Made by a program: the position numbers and the translations under genes. Positions 1 to 12,788 of a stretch of DNA of 64,000 nucleotides are shown in pieces. The stretch covers positions 1-64,000 of the forward strand of contig JAKUHH010000072.1 in NCBI GenBank assembly GCA_022701365.1. The letters run 5' to 3'. The notes under the pieces are model-generated. The model ran no database searches, had not been told where the DNA came from, and worked only from the letters and a program-made list of their open reading frames with translations. The stretch comes from Mycocentrospora acerina (taxonomy: Eukaryota > Ascomycota > Dothideomycetes > Pleosporales). Each line of letters starts with the position of its first letter. The stretch's first letter is position 1.

Positions 1-2480
1 GCTAAAGATATAGCTGCAGACTCTAATCTAGACAATAAATATATAACACTGTACGTAAAATAGGGTTCTAGAGGCTAGGGAAGTATTCTTACTAGTAAGT
101 TATTTTCTAAATTTGTAGTGTACTACTTAATCTCTAAGTTTAATTAGGGAATGTAGAAGTTTTAACTTTGCATAAAGCTTTTCCTAGAACAGTTGCACTA
201 GGGTCCTCTATATTACAGGCTACACGCAATGCCTAGAAACAGTAGGCTCTTGCCTCCTAACACAATAGCGTGCCTACTCTTGTTTAAATTAGCTATCTAG
301 GTCGCTAAAGTCCTGCTGGTGCAGGGGAAAGAGGGGTTTTCTCTCCTTCTATTGCACTGTCCCTAATTCTACTTAATATTAGGTCTAGTTTTCTTAAACA
401 TTTACTTACTAAAGTTTTGTTTAGGACTCTAAAAGAAATAATAATTAATATTATTAAGGTAGCTATCTAGCAGTTTATTAATACAGTAAAATTATCTTAT
501 AAATCTAGATTCTAAGGTATTAAGTTACATAGCGCATATAGATACTTAATTAGTTTATTCTTGTCTCTAAAAACTAATGTCTAGAATAATGTATACAGTA
601 GTACACCTGCAAAGCGCGCTTGCTTTGTTATTAAAATTATTAGGGCTATAAGGGCTGTTATTTTATCTTTATTTACTGTTAGTATAAAGCTAAACAGTGC
701 TAATATTAATAGTGCTAAGAATCTAGAAGACAGTCTTAAACAGGTCAGTTTAATTACTGCAGAATTAATTAACTTCTTAGAAATTAGTGGCAGGAGCTAT
801 AAAAATCCCTTTATGTTAGCTATTAATTCTAACCCTAAGGTACAGCACTTAGTTTAATAAGAAGCGTTTTTTCTTAATTATGCAAAGGCAGTTTGCGCTG
901 CCTACCTAGACGTTATTCTTATAGTAACAAGTAGCTTTTAAACTTAAAAGAGCATAGAGGCAGCGCTAGAGAGTAGTGCATGTGATATTATTAGAATTAG
1001 GAGACCTGCAGTGGTATAGCTACATTTTCCTAAGGAAGTACTACTTAACTTATAAGTAAGTAATAAGGATGCTTTAGGAAAATTAAGCTCTATATAACTA
1101 TTACTTATTGTTAAGATGCTGCTAATTAAGTTAGTTAGCATAAGGATAAATTTAGTAAGTATATTTCTGTAATGTAAACTATGTTATTAGACTAACTAGT
1201 GTGCAGATGTACTATGCTAAGCAGATACAAGCTATAGCTGTTAGGTTAGTAACAAGACTACTGCTAGTAGATAAATGAATTATTCTGCAGTTGTATGCCG
1301 CAGGGAATTAAGGTTAATTCTCTTAACTAGCCTATGCCTTAGCATCTTATGTAGATTAAGCCCCTTTATCTCTCTAATTATCTCTAATTAGAATAGTTAA
1401 ACAAACTATGTTCTCTTTCTGTACATTACAACCCTTAGTTATCTGCATTAACAGTACTCTTTGCAAAGGATAGATAATGCTAGATGTTACACGCTTTAGA
1501 GTTAAGACTTGCATTGTTCTGCTCTACACTCTTCCTTAAATTAACCCTTTATTAATTACTCTTCTGCCTTGTGCGCTGTGCTATTGCATTAGTTATGTTA
1601 GCTAGTTAAGTTGTTTGTCTACTTAACTAGCAGTATGCCTGCAAGGGGAGAAGAGCTTTACATTATATAATAGGCTGATACAGCAGCTACACTATGCAAC
1701 GTTTTTTATTTACAAAGGACAGATTATAATAGTCTTTTTCTACAATAAAGCTAGCACAAGGTTAAACAACTCCTTTTATATTATTTGTGTGCTATGTCTT
1801 ATAGTTAAGCGAGCCTTATTTCTCTACTTAGCCTATATTAGACTGTTTAGCGACTTTCTTGTCTAACAATTAAACCTTATTAACGTAATATTAGTGACAA
1901 GTCTGCACCTGTTTTTAATTAGCAATAATCCTACAGCGTGTTTTAGCTTAGCTGCCTGCTTAAAGAGCCTACAGCAGGCTACTATAGAATGTCCTATAAC
2001 TCTCTACCTCTAAGTGTATTGCTAGATTGCAGTTAGCATTAGCAAAAAGCATATTCTAGCACCTTTATAACTGTTTAATCTAAACACTCCTAAAGACTAT
2101 AATAAGTTCCTGCAGCTGTTGTCCTTCTAGACTAGCTACAACCCTTTAACACATGCAGGGGCGTACGCACTTAATTGCGCCTACCTAGCTAAACTACAGC
2201 TAGACTTTATTAAATAATACTATTAAAACAGTTATGTTTAGCATTAGTTTGCAGGCATTACTAAGAAGGATCTACTAACTGTTAATGTAGACTTAGATAT
2301 AGACTAGCTATTCTGTAAGGCTACTCTGCAAGCATCTAGGTATTATCTTAATGTATGCAGTAGGAAAACTCCTAATGCTATACAGGAAGTAGATATATTA
2401 GACAATAAAGAATATAAGCAAGCTGCGCATACAAGCAAGCTGCACACCTTACTAAGTTTGTGCACCTTTTACACTTTAAC
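1..2480. other. AT-rich RIP-degraded repeat, no intact gene
   Basis: All six frames are broken by frequent TAG/TAA stops, and the base composition matches the identifiable RIP-damaged elements further on. Around 2080-2480 the plus strand shows longer readable stretches between stops that look like decayed coding sequence, but I do not recognise the family. It may be another transposon. Confidence 0.5.
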
Positions 2481-2559
2481 TTGCAATAGCTTAACGCTAC
2501 AATAATTAATTGCCTTCTAATAAAGCAGATGTTTAGCTTGCTATCTTAGCTCTTAATAA

Positions 2560-3165
2560 ACACTAATTGCAGAGCAATTAACGCGCTGCTAAAGTCTTTA
2601 ATATTGCTAAAACTACGCTACGCGACTAACGCGCTAGCAAACCTTTATAACGCAATTACTAGCCTAACTTAAAGAAGCTTACCTAGCTAGAAGAGGAGGC
2701 AATTTTTAGACATATACTTAGCTTTAATAAACAAGGGTTTGTGCTAACCTACGCAGCTGTACATAATATAGCTAATAAGCTGCTTGCTGCGCGTGACGCA
2801 GGTTGCGTTAGTGTCTACTAGCTGTGCAACTTTGTTAAGCATACAGACAGTCTTACAACGCGTTTTAATTAAGCGTATAATAAGCAGAGAGCTCTGTGTG
2901 AGGATCTTATCTTTATCTAAAGTTAGTTTAAGCTTGTAGAGCAGATAAAGGCAAAGTATAGCATCTGTAATAAGGACATCTATAACTTTAACAAGGCAGG
3001 CTTTATAATAGGCAAGATTACAACTTAGCTTGTTATAACAGGGTTAGAGAGGAGAGGCTAGCTAAAGGCTATCTAGCCTAGCAACTGTAAGTAGGTGACA
3101 GTGATTGCTGCAATTAACGCTACTAGCTAGACAATCCTACTGTTTCTTATCTTTGCTAGCTAGTG
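2560..3165 (+). pseudogene. Fot1/pogo-type transposase relic (copy A)
   Basis: Conceptual translation follows a Fot1-like DDE transposase. A CENP-B-type helix-turn-helix region (AAVHNIANKLLAARDAG, around 2745-2800) is followed by CNFVKHTDSL, YNKQRALCEDL, YNFNKAGFIIGKIT and LERRG, the usual order leading into the DDE catalytic core. Several in-frame TAG/TAA codons stand where relatives have Trp, Gln or Arg, the pattern RIP leaves. Homology fades near 3165, before the later catalytic acidic residues, so the copy is both mutated and truncated. The element would have moved by cut-and-paste; this copy cannot encode an active enzyme. The family call rests on remembered motif order, not on a search. 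Confidence 0.7.
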
Positions 3166-3225
3166 CTTAGTGTAATCAGTTGTAATTAGTACACTAAGCA
3201 TTATAATTAGTGCTAAGCACTACAT
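3160..3225. repeat. short overlapping inverted repeats
   Basis: The segments AGTGCTTAGTGTA and TACACTAAGCA form a short hairpin with a further AGTGCTAAGCACT palindrome beside it. It sits where transposase copy A loses homology, so it may mark an insertion or terminal-repeat remnant. Confidence 0.35.
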
Positions 3226-3444
3226 TATAATTAAGTATATAGTTATTAGGAACACTACCCTTATAGTAATGTGTTTAACCTTGTTAATTAATCTACTTAT
3301 TATTTCTTGCCCTTAATTACAGTATATCACTAATATGTGCATTAAACTAACCTTGTTTTCTTAAACTTACTCTATCCCTAAGAACTAACCTTAACCCTGT
3401 TCCTCTACATACTAGTATTAGAAGGTCTTTGACTACTAAGATTA

Positions 3445-4050
3445 AGTACAGAACAGGATCTTAACAAGATGTCCTTATTAGAGATGCTGTACTTAGCCTT
3501 TATCTCCTCTTCAAGCTTAAACCAGCTCTTAATTAGAGCTAGATCCTTGCATAGATCTTGCTGTCTATTACACGCTTAATTAAAACGCGCTATAAGACTG
3601 TCTGTCCGCTTAATAAAGTTACACAGCTAGTAGACACTAACTTAACTAGCGCTGCGCACAGCTAGATGCTTATCAGCTATATCACGTACAGCTGCGTATG
3701 TAGGCGCAAATCCACATCAGTTAAGGTTAAGTATATAGCTAACTATCACCTGCTCCTCTTGCTAGGTAAGCTTCCTTAAGTTAGGCTAGCAATTGCGTCA
3801 GGCAGGTCTACCAGCACGTTAGTGGTAGAGCGTTGCTAAAGAGACTTCAAACGTCCTTGCAGCATGTTACTTAGTCTAGATTTATTTTGTATTAAGAGCA
3901 AATATCGTGAGATGTATATCCGCCTCACAATAGGCGCGTTGAGAAAGGGTTAATAGAGTCATAATTAATTCAAGTGTGGAGGTGCGCAAAGTTAGTAGGG
4001 TGGCTTACTTGCTTGTACGGCTTACTTGCTTGTAAACTACGTTAGTCTGT
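3445..4050 (-). pseudogene. Fot1/pogo-type transposase relic (copy B, N-terminal part)
   Basis: Read on the minus strand, this is the N-terminal half of the same transposase family as copy A. It contains the DNA-binding N-terminus (SQRAYCEADI-like, near 3925-3960), the YAAVRDIADKHLAVRSAS helix-turn-helix stretch, CNFIKRTDSL and the KYSISNKDI segment, where it stops near 3445. Stops are mostly TAG at former Gln or Trp codons. Its 5' 280 bp is repeated in the same orientation as copy C. It is a RIP-damaged, 3'-truncated element and non-functional. Confidence 0.65.
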
Positions 4051-4109
4051 ACAATCCTTTAGTTAAGGGATTTGTACCTTTCTAGTTCTAGCCTAGAGGT
4101 TGTAGAACC

Positions 4110-4385
4110 TAATTGTAACAGTAAGCTTCTTTAAGTTAGCCTAGCAATTGCGTTAGGCAGGTCTACTAGCGCGTTAGTAGTAAAGCGTTGCTTAAGAGAC
4201 TTTAAACGTCCTTGCAGAACATTGCTTAGTATAGATTTAAATTGTTTTAAGAGCTAATACTCTAAGTTATATATTAGCCTTACAACAGGTGCGTAGAGAA
4301 TGAGTTAGTAGAGTTATAATTGATTTAAGTGTAGAGGCGCGCAAAGTTAGTATGGTGGCTCACTTGCTTGTAAACTATGTTACAC
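4110..4385 (-). repeat. Fot1 5'-end fragment (copy C), direct repeat of 3767-4050
   Basis: About 270 bp align almost base for base with the 5' end of copy B, from the RKLT region outward past the start codon to the terminal stretch rich in CTTGCTTGTAAACTA. Differences are nearly all transitions. The fragment carries only the element's left end and the first codons of the transposase. The pair is in tandem orientation, suggesting nested insertion or unequal exchange. Confidence 0.6.
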
Positions 4386-4539
4386 TTTGCTACAAACAAA
4401 TTTAGTTGTGTAGGTTAATACTGCAAATCCAGACTCTGCTAGACCCAACGCCTATGTTGACTGTACTTCTGCACACTGCAGAGCATGACGGTTGATACTC
4501 TGATGGTATCAACAGCATATTTCTGCTGGTATGCTTAAT

Positions 4540-7500
4540 CTATATGCTGTCAGAGCTAAGGCTTAGGCCTATATACAGAGGGCGCTGAGGGTTTAAAATA
4601 GCAGCCTTGCTAGAAGTTCCTGGGCTGTGTATAGCAATAGTACCTATCTCAGAATGAAGAAAAGAGGTAGTAGAATTGAAGGATAGACTGTAAAGAGACC
4701 GGCCGACGTTAAGCATCTGCAGGCACTTACCGCTGCTTGCATCCCACACCTTGATGGTGCAATCGTGTATCGCTGACGCCAGCTTAGTTGAGTCGTGCGA
4801 GAAGGCTACAGACCTGCCCTAAAGGTAATGGCCCTCAAACGTCTGTAGGCACGCGCCGCTGCTCACATCCCACACCTTGACAGTGTAATTATTTGACGCT
4901 GACGCAAGCTTAGTTAAGTTGTGCGAAAAGGCTACAGAGTTGACAAAATGGCTATGGCCCTCAAGCGTCTGCAAGCACGTACTCCACCTAACACTCATTG
5001 CTGGCTTAACAGTAATTCCTTGAGGCTCTTCGTGCTGAAACAAGGTTCTTATAAGGCTTCTTGTTGGACTGAACAACAGCGCAGATGCATATGCCTGTAG
5101 GGGGTAGCTCCTGATTGTCCCTTTGTGATACATGATAAATCAGTGCGCGTCTTGGATGAGCTTGGCAAACTCGTCAGCGTCCTCCATCTCCTAGTTATGT
5201 CAGCATCTACATCTAGTACATCATGCAAATGTATTATCTGTGCATGCTATACCTTAGTTAGAGAGCATAGTTTTGTCATTAAGACTGCATTCTTTGCTAT
5301 GCTTTTGCGTAATCTAAGCCCTTTGAGCTAGTAGAGATACTTCTTCCTAATAAAACTATTAACATCGCCTATAACTTGCACGTTACTAATGCTGTTTATC
5401 TAAGGCTTATGCTTTGAGTCATACAGGTGATTAATCCAGTAGATGCACAGGTAGCGTGAAGCTGCTAGAGGGTCTGGGTCAGGCGTTCCAACATTGTTGA
5501 TAAGAAACCCTGGCGATTCCAGGCTGTACATATCCCTGTGCAATGTCCTAGACAGAATTGTAAGTGACCTTAAAAATAGCACCTAATAAGCAACTTTAGT
5601 CCTATCTGGAAAAACCTCATTAGACGCCTTTGCAAAGAGAAAGTCTTTTGCAGACTGGTGCACAAAGTATACTGTGTTCTCTTGCAGAGTGAGAAACGAT
5701 CCACAAAGCCTAATAATCTGCTGCACCTCTGTTTTGTCAGCTATAGTTTTAAGTGCTTTATTAAGGGCTACTAGCTACTCTAACGTGATTGGCTAATACA
5801 CAAGCGCGATTAAAGCGAGCACCTGCTTGCAAAGTTCAGCGTTGTCTGACGCGCTAATCTGCTGCATCATCTGCTCGTAGAGCTCGTTCAGGCCTAGCGG
5901 AAAGGAGTCTAATTTCTTAAGAACGTTCGGTTTTGCTGTTGCTTGCAGGTCCTGACACACTAACGCTACCTAGAGGAAGGTGTTGTTTGCACGCGACGAC
6001 AAACGCTCTAACACTGCGTCTTAGGTCTGCTTGTTGTACTTCTTCTGCTGTGCCAGTTGAGACACCTTTTGTTAAATAAAGACACTAACAGCTGTTGACA
6101 CAGACTCTGCGTTTAATTCAAGACTTAGCCTTACTATGTGCCCTGCTGGCTTAAGCTGCTCTTCAATGCTTGGCTAGTTGCGGCTAGAGACAATCCACTT
6201 AACGCGGGAAGACGCAGACGACTGCTTTGCGACAAAGCGAAGCAGCTTAGGCAAGTTAGTAACGCAATCGTCTAACGCGTTAATGATTAGGTAGGTAGTG
6301 CCTAAGCTTAGGCCCTGCAGTACGTCTATAAAGATATCTGTTAAGGCGACCTATGCGTTTGCATCCTCAAACATGATCTTTCCTGCGTGATTGTACGCCT
6401 TGCGAATGTGCAAGATAAGCGCTGACTGCTGAATTACAAGCAAGTACAATAGCCCGCGCAGCACAGCTGTGGCGCTATTGATGCGCGAATCGGTGGCCTG
6501 GCAGAAGAAGTAGGATGCAAGTGTCGTCCTAGTGGCCATCTTCTGTAGCTCGTTGATGATGCCACAGAGCAGCATTGTCTTTCCCTTGCCAGGATCACCT
6601 TTGATCCATAGCAGCTGGCTCTGTGGGTCGTAGTACCACTGCTGAAAAGCGGTGTTGTCGAGAACCCAGCGATAGGAGTCTGCTAGCAGTCCGCCTTTGG
6701 TCTCCTCGATGCGCTTCTTGTCATCACGTGGGTTGGTGATTCTTAGGTCGCGGAGGCAATGTTGGGCCTCAATTCGATCTGTTTCATTTGTAAGCACAAG
6801 ATCAGATTAAAATCAGATTATTATTAAGAGGCACAACTGACCGTTGAAAGCGTCATTATCTATAGTTGTATTCTCCACTAACTTTGTATTCAGCTACTTA
6901 ATTCTACCCGACCACTATAACTACAAATGTTATCACTTCCTAACATCCTGCACACTCTCAGGAATCCTTACTATAGTTGAAAGTATGCCTAGTGCCTGTA
7001 GTAACATGTTTGCCTGAAGCGAACGAGTTTATCCTACCCTGAATATTATTCATCATTGCAATAGCTCTGGAAGCATTCTTTTGAGACGCAAAGATTTGGC
7101 CGTCAGCCCCAAACTCAGAATCAGGGAGGGATAGATCGACTTTTGACAGATTGTGGATAGTTTTCTCAAGGGTTTCAATGTCGTGTTGTGAGGCTGACTT
7201 AAAGACCTGGTTTAATGCTAGCTTCTTCATGTCGCCTAAGATGTCCATCATGAGCTGTTCAACCCTTGAGGCCTTTATGCCACGCAGAGCTTTACGATAG
7301 ATAGTGCGAACTTTTGCTCAGTCCTTTGCATCCTTATCCTTCTTACATTCTTTCTTCACCTTGTTGAAGACCCTTTGGAGCTCCTCAGCCTTCTCGCGGC
7401 TAGGCTGGAGAATTGCTAAGACAGCATTATTTTCGTCGTCTGTGATCTCCTGGCCATCGCATAATCTGTTTTGGGCATTCCTAAGGATGCGGAGGACAAG

Positions 7501-7640
7501 AGGAAAGTCGTTTTGAACCTCATCAAACGCCTTAGGTAGACCCTTGATTGTCTCGATAGTTTTGTATGTTGCGCTGACGCCACTGATAATGCCGATGATT
7601 GAAGCTGTGATGCTGAGAGGATCTATGCCTCACTCGCTAA
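4540..7640 (-). pseudogene. NLR-type STAND protein pseudogene (SesA - NACHT - WD40)
   Basis: The minus strand reads as a fungal NOD-like receptor of the HET-E/NWD kind. The N-terminal SesA-type domain starts near 7635 (DPLSITASIIGIISG) and runs through GLPKAF and SRVEQLMMDILGDM to about 7080. A NACHT domain follows, with Walker A GDPGKGKT near 6585-6610 and a Walker B relic LIINALDDC near 6265-6290, where relatives have IIDALDEC. The winged-helix part ends at FVHQSAKDFLFAK (about 5640-5680). At least two WD40 repeats (LEGHSHFVNSVAFSH, VKVWDVSSGACLQTFEGH, IKVWDASSGKCLQ) occupy 4700-5000, with a degenerate third. Such proteins sense non-self or pathogens and trigger cell death in heterokaryon or innate responses. 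Numerous in-frame TAG/TAA/TGA codons at Gln/Trp positions make it a RIP-inactivated pseudogene. Confidence 0.85.
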
Positions 7641-8389
7641 AGAGAGTTGATGTGATACGATTCGTGTAAACCGACTAGTCAAGAAACAAGAGAATGAGCA
7701 GAACAATCACAGAGAGAGTAGGAGCGCACCCATAGCATATAGTGCTGGAGCATGTGGCAGGGTTTGTCTCAGCTAGGACTGCCGAGACCAGTGTCTGCGC
7801 TGCGAGCTTGTCTGTTTCTGGCGTTACTAAAAACCTGCATGATTTTCAGCTCAGTAAGCCTGACCATGCAGCACTTAAACCCACGAAGGCTGGTCAGAAT
7901 AATCTTATAGTTTATGTGATTATCTTTTACTTATAGAGTCACATTTTAGTTAGTTAACAGCAGTTACATAAGCTTTAGGATTAAGCTAGTTACCCTTTGT
8001 TCACCGCGTCCTTAACAGAGCTGACCCTAGCTTGTGTAGTTAATTGTAGTGACTCTAGCGAATACTGGATGATACTCATTAGCTCTCTTAGATGCAACAT
8101 GGAATGTTAAGACAGGAAACGCTGCTTATTAATCTTGGCTTGCTTAAAGCTAAAGATAGACGGGCGAACGTGCAAAGACACCTCTAGGCTAAGGCCTGTT
8201 GAACTGACTAACAACTGCATCAGCTAAGAAAGAAGACCATGTGGCATCAAAGTAAGGAGCAACTGGAGATAAGCTCAACGATACTACTGTGGCAGGTTGC
8301 AACGACAAGTATATCAATGATGCAAACAGCTACCGCGACAAAGACGACTGGAGACACAAGACAATGAGATATCATTACTTAAAGTTACG
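7641..8389. other. intergenic, nothing recognised
   Basis: Stretch upstream of the NLR relic. Open stretches here are short and show no family motif. It could hold the lost first exon of the NLR. Confidence 0.4.
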
Positions 8390-8830
8390 TAAGACCTTAT
8401 TAGTTCTAAGCCTCCACTAACACATCCGCGCTACTAGAGTCCTCTACGGTACTGAAGCTGACTTGCTTTCTGCAGCAGTGACCTTGTTGATAGGCGCCAT
8501 TGCAGATATTGCTAGGTCTGACACTTCGTTCATCTGCGCCGCCTTGCCCTTCGGCTCTATCGCGTCTACCTCTAGCGCCGCACTTGCGCGCTTCCTGCCT
8601 CGTTTTCCCTTGCCTTTAATCTTTTTGGCAGCCTCTATCCTAGCACGCTTTGCTCGCGTGTACTAAAGTTCTTTGTAGACTATAATTTTAGCCACAAAGG
8701 GTAGAGCGGGGGACATCGCTATGATCTGCTAGAGCACGGTAGTATGTAGGCACGTCGGGTGGAAGACATTACGCTGACACTCGACTAGCTTTGTCCATAA
8801 GGACAATGGGTTGGAAGACTGAGAACAGCA
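8390..8830 (-). pseudogene. C-terminal fragment of a Fot1/pogo-like transposase
   Basis: The minus strand encodes a basic, Lys/Arg-rich tail (KKIKGKGKRGRKRASAA) followed by an acidic-polar segment ending in APINKVTAAESKSASVP. This resembles the coiled, charged C-termini of Fot1-like transposases of ascomycetes. Upstream, toward 8830, the translation continues with stops through a segment matching the region just before the tail. No catalytic core is found above 8830, so this is an isolated 3' fragment. It is less RIP-damaged than copies A and B. The assignment depends on compositional and motif resemblance. Confidence 0.5.
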
Positions 8831-10587
8831 GAGAGCGCGTTGAGGCATCTTCAGGCAGGGAAACGCTGCAGCAACAAGGCTGAGCATCTGAACGTAAATG
8901 CTTCTAGAAAACCGCTAGCATGCGCCACAGCTAATCTTAGCATTCAGTGTGCTGTGAGTAATAGCGTTTAATAATACGTTACGATATCATACAGCGATAT
9001 ATGAGCACGCTACTGTGCAGTAACTGCATGCTAAGGTACATTAGCGCTTTGCAATCGCCCGACCATGCTGAAGGCGCTCTATTAGATATCCCATCGGAGA
9101 GAAACTGCCACCTTGGAGATATTTAGGCCGTATCTTAGTACATAGTCTTCTCCCTTGATCTGGATATGTTGCCTGTGCTGGCTATGGAATTTTCAGAGAA
9201 TTGTATGCGCGTAGAGGCAATGCGTACTTAAGGATAACAAGCCTCCTAATTTAGATTAAGGTTGAAAGATATAGTGTATAATTATATGCTGTATAGAACG
9301 CAAATTTGTAAAGATGGATACCTAATATACTAGAAAAATAAATAATAGCTTTGCTTTTTATTATACTATCTAAAGATACATCTGTCTAGAACATAATAAG
9401 CAGCTAAAGCAAAGTCTTAAGAAGACTAAGCTAAGCATAAGAAGGGAATAAAACTCTCCTTTAATCTGTACAAGTTTACTAAGCTCTGCCAATGTAAAAT
9501 CTATTGTCTGTAGTTAAGGTATTGTAAGTTTAAGACTGTAAATCTTATATGTGTCTTAGCTTTGTTCTAAACACACATGCCTTGACTAGAAGATGTAGCA
9601 AAAGAAGCAGTATATATAAGAGCAGTACTTAGTTTGTGTAGCCTGTTGCTAGGGTAGTTTAAAGAGATAAGCGTAAAAATGCAAATGCTAACTACGTAGC
9701 TAACAATACATAGCCCTTAGTATTTACACTAAAGTTTCTTTGCATCTATTTAACACAAGGCTGGTGAGTTTAACTAGCTTTTAGAGCCTTACCTCTGTAG
9801 CAGAGCAACTTATCTACTTAGTATAGTTCTATAACCCTAGATTAAAGCTTTAATACCTTAGTAATAAGACTTTTAACATTGTTATAATAAGATAGAGCAG
9901 TTTTTGTGCAAATTAGGCCAGCTTTCTACTATTACAAAGCTAGTCTGTGTTTTTATTGTGCTCTAGCTTATTAAATAAGGATGTAGATCCTTATAATTTA
10001 TTTAAAAGTCATGCCTCCTCCTTAGCATCTATCTTAAGAATTGCAGCAGTCTAAGGATTAGAAATTCTAATCTCTAGCAGTTCTACACCTAATCCTCTAT
10101 TTACATTACTTCTAGAGAAAAAGGACGTAGCGTCTACATGATAGTATTTTCTAATCTTTCTAAAGGACACCTATTGTTAAAGAAAACATAAACATCTTGT
10201 TGCTAAATTGTACTTTATCTAGAGTTATAAACTTTGCTAAGATGCTTTTAATAGTTGCCTTAGTTTATTGCAAGATATGTGCAGTGTTAACAATAGGAAC
10301 CTAGCACTAGAGCTGCTAGAAATTGTAAAGGTAGAGTACTATTTAGTAGCAGAGTAATATTAGAGTCTGTTTGTAAAACAGGAAGGTTATTGTACTTCCT
10401 TACAACAACTTAAGATAACAATAACTTAATTTAATAGTAGTACCTTAAGTAATAATACAACGTCTTAAAGGGTACAACGCTCCTGCAGGGAGTGCAGAAC
10501 AGGTGGCTATACTGCAATAGGTAGGAAACAATGCTAGGGGCAGAGAAATCTTCAGCCTATAACAACATTGTGCGTTAGCTAGGTGAA
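8831..10587. other. AT-rich repeat debris
   Basis: About 1.75 kb without a credible gene. From 9240 on the sequence becomes TA-rich with many TAG/TAA in all frames, like the RIP-damaged repeats nearby. No transposon family could be assigned. Confidence 0.4.
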
Positions 10588-10876
10588 TGTAACGTTCACA
10601 ACGTCACATCCTGGCTTACCCCTGAATCATCCGGTAGCCATCTGGAAGCTATCCGTTACGCACTGACCTTAGTTAAGGATACCTAAGGGAATGTATATAT
10701 AAGGGGGATAGTTACGTAGCCTTAGACAAGTAGTTTTTCTGTATCCTTTTGTACAAGACCTATAGGTGTAGAGAATAGTATCTTTGGTATACCCTCCAGT
10801 CCCAGCACTCCTATATGCCTAGTAGTGGACATTCGGACCCCATTTGGATCACTCTCTTCTTACCTGCGTCGTTACA
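10588..10876 (-). repeat. solo LTR, 288-bp Gypsy family, with target duplication
   Basis: 289 bp beginning TGTAACGTTC and ending GCGTCGTTACA; it is the inverse orientation of the LTRs at 12789 and 16431. It is flanked by an exact 5-bp duplication, GTGAA (10583-10587 and 10877-10881). No internal element sequence is attached, so it is a solo LTR left by recombination between two LTRs. It is only lightly mutated. Confidence 0.9.
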
Positions 10877-11453
10877 GTGAATCGCATTCTACAGACGCAT
10901 AATATACTTAAGCCTCTGTTAGATTTCTAGTGTAGACTGTCTGCAAAGAATCTATCCTAAGAGTGTTAGAGCAAAGATGCAAGTAGTTGTAAAAAACTGT
11001 ATTGTTTAAAAAAATAATAAAAAACAATAGCAGAACAGGAGGGACATTTGCAAGATGCGTGGAGCAATATAAGCTAATCTAAAAGAGGCTAGTTTAGGGG
11101 CTTACCCCGGACTAACACTCAGAATAGGAGAAAGAGAGGCTGAACCTACGCTAAAACACTGATCAGGCCCGAACAGAAGCGTTCGCTGGGAGGTAGGCGC
11201 AAAAAAAATTGTAAGCACCTTGTTTATACTCTACTACAAGGTCTCTTAATTAGAGATATTGTAGGTAGCTCATAAGCCCTATGTTCAAAATTGTGACTAT
11301 GTTCTTAGTAGCTTCTCACGCGAAGTAGCTTGTCACGCGCACAGACACGTTACACGATAAGCCTCAGTATCTAACAAGCCTAAAGTCTTGTAATTTGTTT
11401 CCTAAACCTGAAATCTATTTAGTAACCTGTTAGTATAGTATAGATGTGCCTTA
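10877..11453. other. intergenic, nothing recognised
   Basis: No motif-bearing reading frame on either strand and no strong repeat match to the rest of the window. Confidence 0.4.
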
Positions 11454-11572
11454 TGTTAGGGAACAATCAGAAGGAACTTGTTGTATTATGAGGAGTGTAG
11501 GACTTGGAGACTATATTGGCGCTGGGTGCTTACGTGTTTACACACGTGACAGTACACAAGTGTTGGCTGACA
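11454..11572 (+). repeat. short LTR-like repeat (about 119-133 bp family)
   Basis: Begins TGTTAGGGAACAATCAG and ends TTGGCTGACA, with the TG..CA termini of an LTR. Flanks CCTTA and CATTA match at four of five bases, a decayed 5-bp target duplication. It shares the core GGACTyGGAGACTATAT and the palindromic ACACGTG segment with copies at 21241, 28258, 39117 and fragments near 43985, 47600 and 51235. Confidence 0.55.
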
Positions 11573-12788
11573 CATTACGTGGTGATAGTCATGACATATG
11601 TTAGTTCTTATAGAGGTCTCTCTGTCTCCACAGACTGTCACAAGGTATTCTAGGCAAGCTCCTAAAGGATAATATCATGTTAGCACTTAGTATTACTTAA
11701 CGCAAACTTAGTGTCATCTGACTTACTACTTTAGGCTTTTCTTCTTGTTCTCTTTAAAATACTGAACTTCAAAATTGTCTAGGAATTTCTAAACACTGAT
11801 GATCTTCCTATGTGCCAGCACAAACTGAATTATATAAACATTGCGATATCAATTGTTAGGGTCTAGACCTTGACCGTCGCTAATAGCTTCAATAGCTACA
11901 CGCTGCCTCTCTATTGTGATTCCTGTGATCTGGAAAGTAAAGCTTTTGAATTGCATAAACATTGCGCTGAAATTGTTGATTTGCTCTTCAGAAGTCTGTG
12001 TGCCTGCATAAGGCACCTTGTCTGGTCTTCTAAGTACATACCATATCGCTGTACTTTTAAAGAAAAGTCTAATACCCTTAAATTCTCGCTGATATTAGGT
12101 GCTCACAAAATTGTAACACAATTGCTTTAGACTAAGCTGTTAGATCAGGGGACGATTCATGCGTAAGTTCTATAGTATTATGATTTTAAGATCTATCGCA
12201 ATATGTATAGAGTAATTAAAAGAAATAAGATTTGCGTAAATAGTCAAAATGTACTTAACGTCTACTTTAATACATACGCTAATCTTAGTATTAATATTCT
12301 ACAGGTAAATTATATTTACTTACTTCAACTTACCTGGCGTCTAATCTATATGACATCACAGACAAGGTCTTGTCTGCGTCACGTTAGGCGATATACGGTT
12401 TAGCGTTAGAGTACAATGAGGTCTTGTCTGTCCTGCGTTCTGTGCACAAATGCAGGGCACAAATTCTAAACAAATAAGACGCAACGCAGCACTGCGCATA
12501 TCTTTACCTCCTTAGGCTACTGCTGCTACACGTTGATGCTAATTCTAAGATACATGGTTACTTTACTCGCAACAGGGCTGATGTGAGTTCTGGACTAATC
12601 AGCGACGAGTATCTCGCTGCAAGCTAATTAACAATAAGCTCGCTCCTGGAATGCCTGCCACAACTTGCTTATTAAAGCTTTCTATCTTGTAGTTAGGAGA
12701 GTTTTGCAAGCTAAGATGGGGAAGATTGTAGACCTAAATACGCGTAGAGACAATTGCGAATTAGTTGCGTCTAGTTACTTAGGATATT
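11573..12788. other. intergenic, nothing recognised
   Basis: About 1.2 kb. Open stretches of up to about 85 codons occur around 11870-12130, but none carries a motif I recognise. GGTCTTGTCTG occurs twice within about 60 bp near 12365-12430. Confidence 0.4.
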
